Shown: positions 61,794 through 64,000 of the stretch, piece after piece | Numbering within the stretch: the stretch's first letter is position 1 | Layout: every line of letters begins with the position of its first letter | Origin: Phycisphaerae bacterium | Lineage (GTDB): Bacteria; Planctomycetota; Phycisphaerae; Phycisphaerales; SM1A02 | DNA length: 64,000 nucleotides | Direction of reading: 5' to 3' | Assembly (NCBI GenBank): GCA_018701395.1 | Contig: JABIWU010000005.1 | Span: 16,017 to 80,016, forward strand | The notes under the pieces: model-generated | Database searches by the model: none | Seen by the model: the letters and a program-made list of their open reading frames with translations, nothing else | What the model was told of the DNA's origin: nothing | Made by a program: the position numbers and the translations under genes

Positions 61794-62912
61794 ATGGATG
61801 GATTACCTATGCTTACATTGCGAAAACTAACAGCAAGCATTTTCATACTTGTTTTAGCACTTACGATTGGATATTTTTTCCTTAATACTCATTCTGGCGA
61901 ACCTGCAATTCGCCCAATGAATATTATTGATCCGATTTTAGCACCCATCATTGATTCATTTGCAGATGAAATTGATGCCAACACTTCTAACGCTAAAGCG
62001 CGTATTGAACTTGGAATGACGTACGAAGGCGCAAGCATGAATGAACTCGCCGAAGCGACGTACAAACAATTTGCAATTCAATTTCCAGATAGAGTAATAG
62101 GCTGGTATCGACTTGCAGTTGTTCAACAGAAACAAGGAAAAATCGAAGAGGCAATTAAATCCCTTTTGAATGCGGCAGAACTAGCAGGACCAAAAATGGA
62201 TTCGCCACATTGGCAACTTGCATTTTGGTATATCGAGTTAGGCGATTTTGATAATGCTTCGAAGCAAACGGAGTTGGCAAATTCTAAAAAGCCAAATTCT
62301 ATGCAAGTGCAAATTGCTAAAGGAAGGATTGCACTCGCTCAAGGAAAGCCCGAGTTGGCGATCGACATTTTGAACAATAATCAACTCATTGCTTCCATCC
62401 CAGATGGTTATGTGTACCAATTGCTAGGTCGAGCGTACAGAGCAGCAGGAGATGAAGAAAAATCTCGTGAAGCATGGAGTAGAGCAGGGCAGTCAAAGCC
62501 GAATTGGGCGGACCCATGGACTGCGTTAGTTATAGAGCATGTTGTGGGCTTAAATGCAATGCGCCAAGAAATAATAAAACAGATGCGCGCCAGGAACTTA
62601 TTGGTTGCTAGAAAGTTAATCGATGACTATTTTACGTATGATAAAGATAATCGTGTTGTTCGGCGCTTAGACGCAAAATGCAACTCGCTTAACGGCAAAT
62701 CTGCAAAGGCGATGAAAAAGTATTTAGTGTTAATAACTGAAGACCAATCAGATGTAGTAACAATGGTGTTGTTAGCAAAGTTAAGAATGCAACTAAAGAA
62801 ATTTCAGACTGAAGAAGAAATGGCAATCACAAAAGAAATTCTTATGGAAGTAATTGAGATTTCTCCAGACCATGGGCAAGCGAAAATTTTAATGGAATCT
62901 CTTCCAGAATAA
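61794..62912 (+). CDS. Membrane-anchored TPR protein
   Basis: A 372-residue protein with an N-terminal membrane helix (about residues 11-31, 'LTASIFILVLALTIGYFFL') and then tetratricopeptide repeats ('YKQFAIQFPDRVIGWYRLAVVQQKQGKIEEAIKSL', in parts, and 'LGRAYRAAGDEEKSREAWSRAG'). It resembles the first gene of the operon in role but has a membrane anchor, not a lipid one. The ATG at 61809 is an alternative start. Its stop overlaps the next start (TAATG). Confidence 0.82.
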   Translation: MDGLPMLTLRKLTASIFILVLALTIGYFFLNTHSGEPAIRPMNIIDPILAPIIDSFADEIDANTSNAKARIELGMTYEGASMNELAEATYKQFAIQFPDRVIGWYRLAVVQQKQGKIEEAIKSLLNAAELAGPKMDSPHWQLAFWYIELGDFDNASKQTELANSKKPNSMQVQIAKGRIALAQGKPELAIDILNNNQLIASIPDGYVYQLLGRAYRAAGDEEKSREAWSRAGQSKPNWADPWTALVIEHVVGLNAMRQEIIKQMRARNLLVARKLIDDYFTYDKDNRVVRRLDAKCNSLNGKSAKAMKKYLVLITEDQSDVVTMVLLAKLRMQLKKFQTEEEMAITKEILMEVIEISPDHGQAKILMESLPE

Positions 62913-64000
62913 TGAAGTTTTTATTATTAGTTGTGTGTTTGTTTTGTTTAGGTTGCTCTGGTAATCCGGAAGAACCAAAGGTTGAGAAGCCATGGTTTAG
63001 CGAAGAAGCAAAAACCCGCGGCATCGATTTTGTGTTTGAATCTGGCTTTAATGCATTCCCATATAATCCGGAAATAATTTCAGGCGGCGTCGCATTGCTG
63101 GATGTCGATGGCGATTCTGATATCGATATTTATTTTGTGCAAGGTGGTTCAGTGGTAAACAAAGGTCAAACAGAATTTGCCAACCAACTGTTTCTAAATG
63201 ACGGCAAAGGTTTTTTTTCAAATGAAACCGCCGGTTCTGGTACAGGGGATACGAGTTATGGAACTGGGGTCACAACGGGTGATTATGATAATGACGGCGA
63301 TGTTGATATTTACATCACAAATGTAGGAGCAAATGTGTTGCTTCGTAATGTTGGCGATGGAAAGTTTGTTGATGTTACGGCCACTGCAGGCGTTGGAGAT
63401 TCGCGCTGGAGTTCAAGCGCTGCATTTTTTGATATGGAAAATGACGGCGATCTAGATTTATTCGTGGCTAATTATATTGATTGGTCGCACGAGACGGAAT
63501 TAGAATGCAAAGCAAAGTCTGGACGTTTGGACTATTGTCATCCGCAAGCGTACGAAGCGCCTGCAAAAGATTTGTTGTACAGAAATAATGGAGACGGTAC
63601 TTTCACTGATGTTTCAGTAGCTTCTGGGATTCGGTCTGTTTGGGGGAATGGCTTAGGTGTAGCAGTAGGGGATGTGAATGCGGATGGATTCCTTGATGTA
63701 CTAGTTGCGAATGATAAAATGAATAACCAACTTTGGATGAATCAAGGTGACGGCATCTTCGTAGATGACGCAATTGTTTCGGGCGTTGCAGTAGATGCAA
63801 ACGGAGAACCAAAAGCAGGCATGGGAACTGATTTTGCAGATGTGAACAACGATGGTTTGTTGGATTTGCTTATTGTGAATTTGTATGGAGAAACAGACTC
63901 TTTATTTTTGAACAAAGGCGGTTGGTTTAGTGATGGCACCCCGATGTCCGGCTTGTCCTCAATCTCTCGTTCTTATACACGGTTTGGAACAGGATTCAGA
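62912..64000 (+). CDS. CRTAC1-type lipoprotein with FG-GAP repeats (3' end outside window)
   Basis: A second CRTAC1 lipoprotein, open to the right edge (363 residues visible). Lipobox 'LFCLGCSG' (Cys15), then FG-GAP repeats with acidic loops ('LLDVDGDSDIDIYFV', 'GDYDNDGDVDIYITN', 'FDMENDGDLDLFVAN', 'ADVNNDGLLDLLIVN'). The layout, including 'DYCHPQAYEAPAKDLLYRNNGDGTFTDV' (in parts), parallels the gene at 58624, so the two are paralogues. The ASPIC domain would lie beyond the window. It is coupled to the TPR gene before it. Confidence 0.9.
   Translation, partial: MKFLLLVVCLFCLGCSGNPEEPKVEKPWFSEEAKTRGIDFVFESGFNAFPYNPEIISGGVALLDVDGDSDIDIYFVQGGSVVNKGQTEFANQLFLNDGKGFFSNETAGSGTGDTSYGTGVTTGDYDNDGDVDIYITNVGANVLLRNVGDGKFVDVTATAGVGDSRWSSSAAFFDMENDGDLDLFVANYIDWSHETELECKAKSGRLDYCHPQAYEAPAKDLLYRNNGDGTFTDVSVASGIRSVWGNGLGVAVGDVNADGFLDVLVANDKMNNQLWMNQGDGIFVDDAIVSGVAVDANGEPKAGMGTDFADVNNDGLLDLLIVNLYGETDSLFLNKGGWFSDGTPMSGLSSISRSYTRFGTGFR

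Overview
The window is a chromosomal segment of a bacterium that looks like a member of the Planctomycetota, most likely the class Phycisphaerae. Evidence for this: (1) an exported protein ends in a VPAPGAL...GLAG...SRRRK sorting tail (PEP-CTERM type); (2) two large secreted metalloproteases carry Cys-rich GACC repeats and dockerin-like CPTDL..D repeats, both common in Phycisphaerae; (3) there are several FG-GAP/ASPIC (CRTAC1-type) lipoproteins, TPR lipoproteins and a cyclase-repeat/DUF4159 protein. Base composition looks AT-rich for that group. No rRNA operon, phage, insertion sequence or CRISPR array is visible. The window reads as core chromosome with two accessory secretome blocks.

Layout. 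0-2 kb: end of a GldG/DUF4340 ABC-system operon. 2-6.5 kb: ribD, fusA and an RNase HII-like gene on the minus strand, with a structured gap before fusA. 6.6-10.4 kb: mnmA, a gamma-glutamyltransferase and class I aldolase. 10.4-13.5 kb: a P1B-type ATPase with an altered metal motif, then gpsA. 13.5-24.9 kb: a long minus-strand run (ispA, dxs, amidotransferase, methyltransferase, sppA, cyclase/DUF4159 gene, helical protein, thioesterase, purN, DUF502 gene, hpf, ptsN, ptsH). 24.9-26.9 kb: ExbB-like and TraB-like pair. 26.9-32.7 kb: pilin-like gene, ispG, topA and miaA on the minus strand. 32.8-39.3 kb: pgk, TlpA-like, rpe, accD, lnt and a HEAT-repeat lipoprotein. 39.4-47 kb: cell-shape cluster (coiled-coil MreC-like protein, a 56-aa membrane protein, mreB, mreC, mreD), then an alternative-type glmU and polA. 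47.0-47.1 kb: tRNA-Asp. 47.2-52.9 kb: candidate small RNA and two tandem paralogous metalloproteases. 52.9-54.7 kb: greA and a divergent trigger factor. 54.7-56.2 kb: TPR-sulfotransferase. 56.3-57.2 kb: PEP-CTERM protein with a long structured leader. 57.3-64 kb: an operon of TPR proteins, CRTAC1 lipoproteins and a degenerate alkaline-phosphatase-fold protein, running off the window.

Themes. Isoprenoid synthesis is represented three times (ispA, dxs, ispG). Cell-envelope genes include the mre cluster, glmU, lnt and the amidase-like context genes. Many genes have a -10-like hexamer ending only 6-9 nt before the start codon and lack a Shine-Dalgarno sequence, suggesting widespread leaderless transcription. 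Other genes have a clear GGAGG-type site, so both modes coexist. This pattern, the 57-64 kb TPR/CRTAC1/phosphatase-fold operon, the protease pair and three structured gene-free stretches are the most interesting items.
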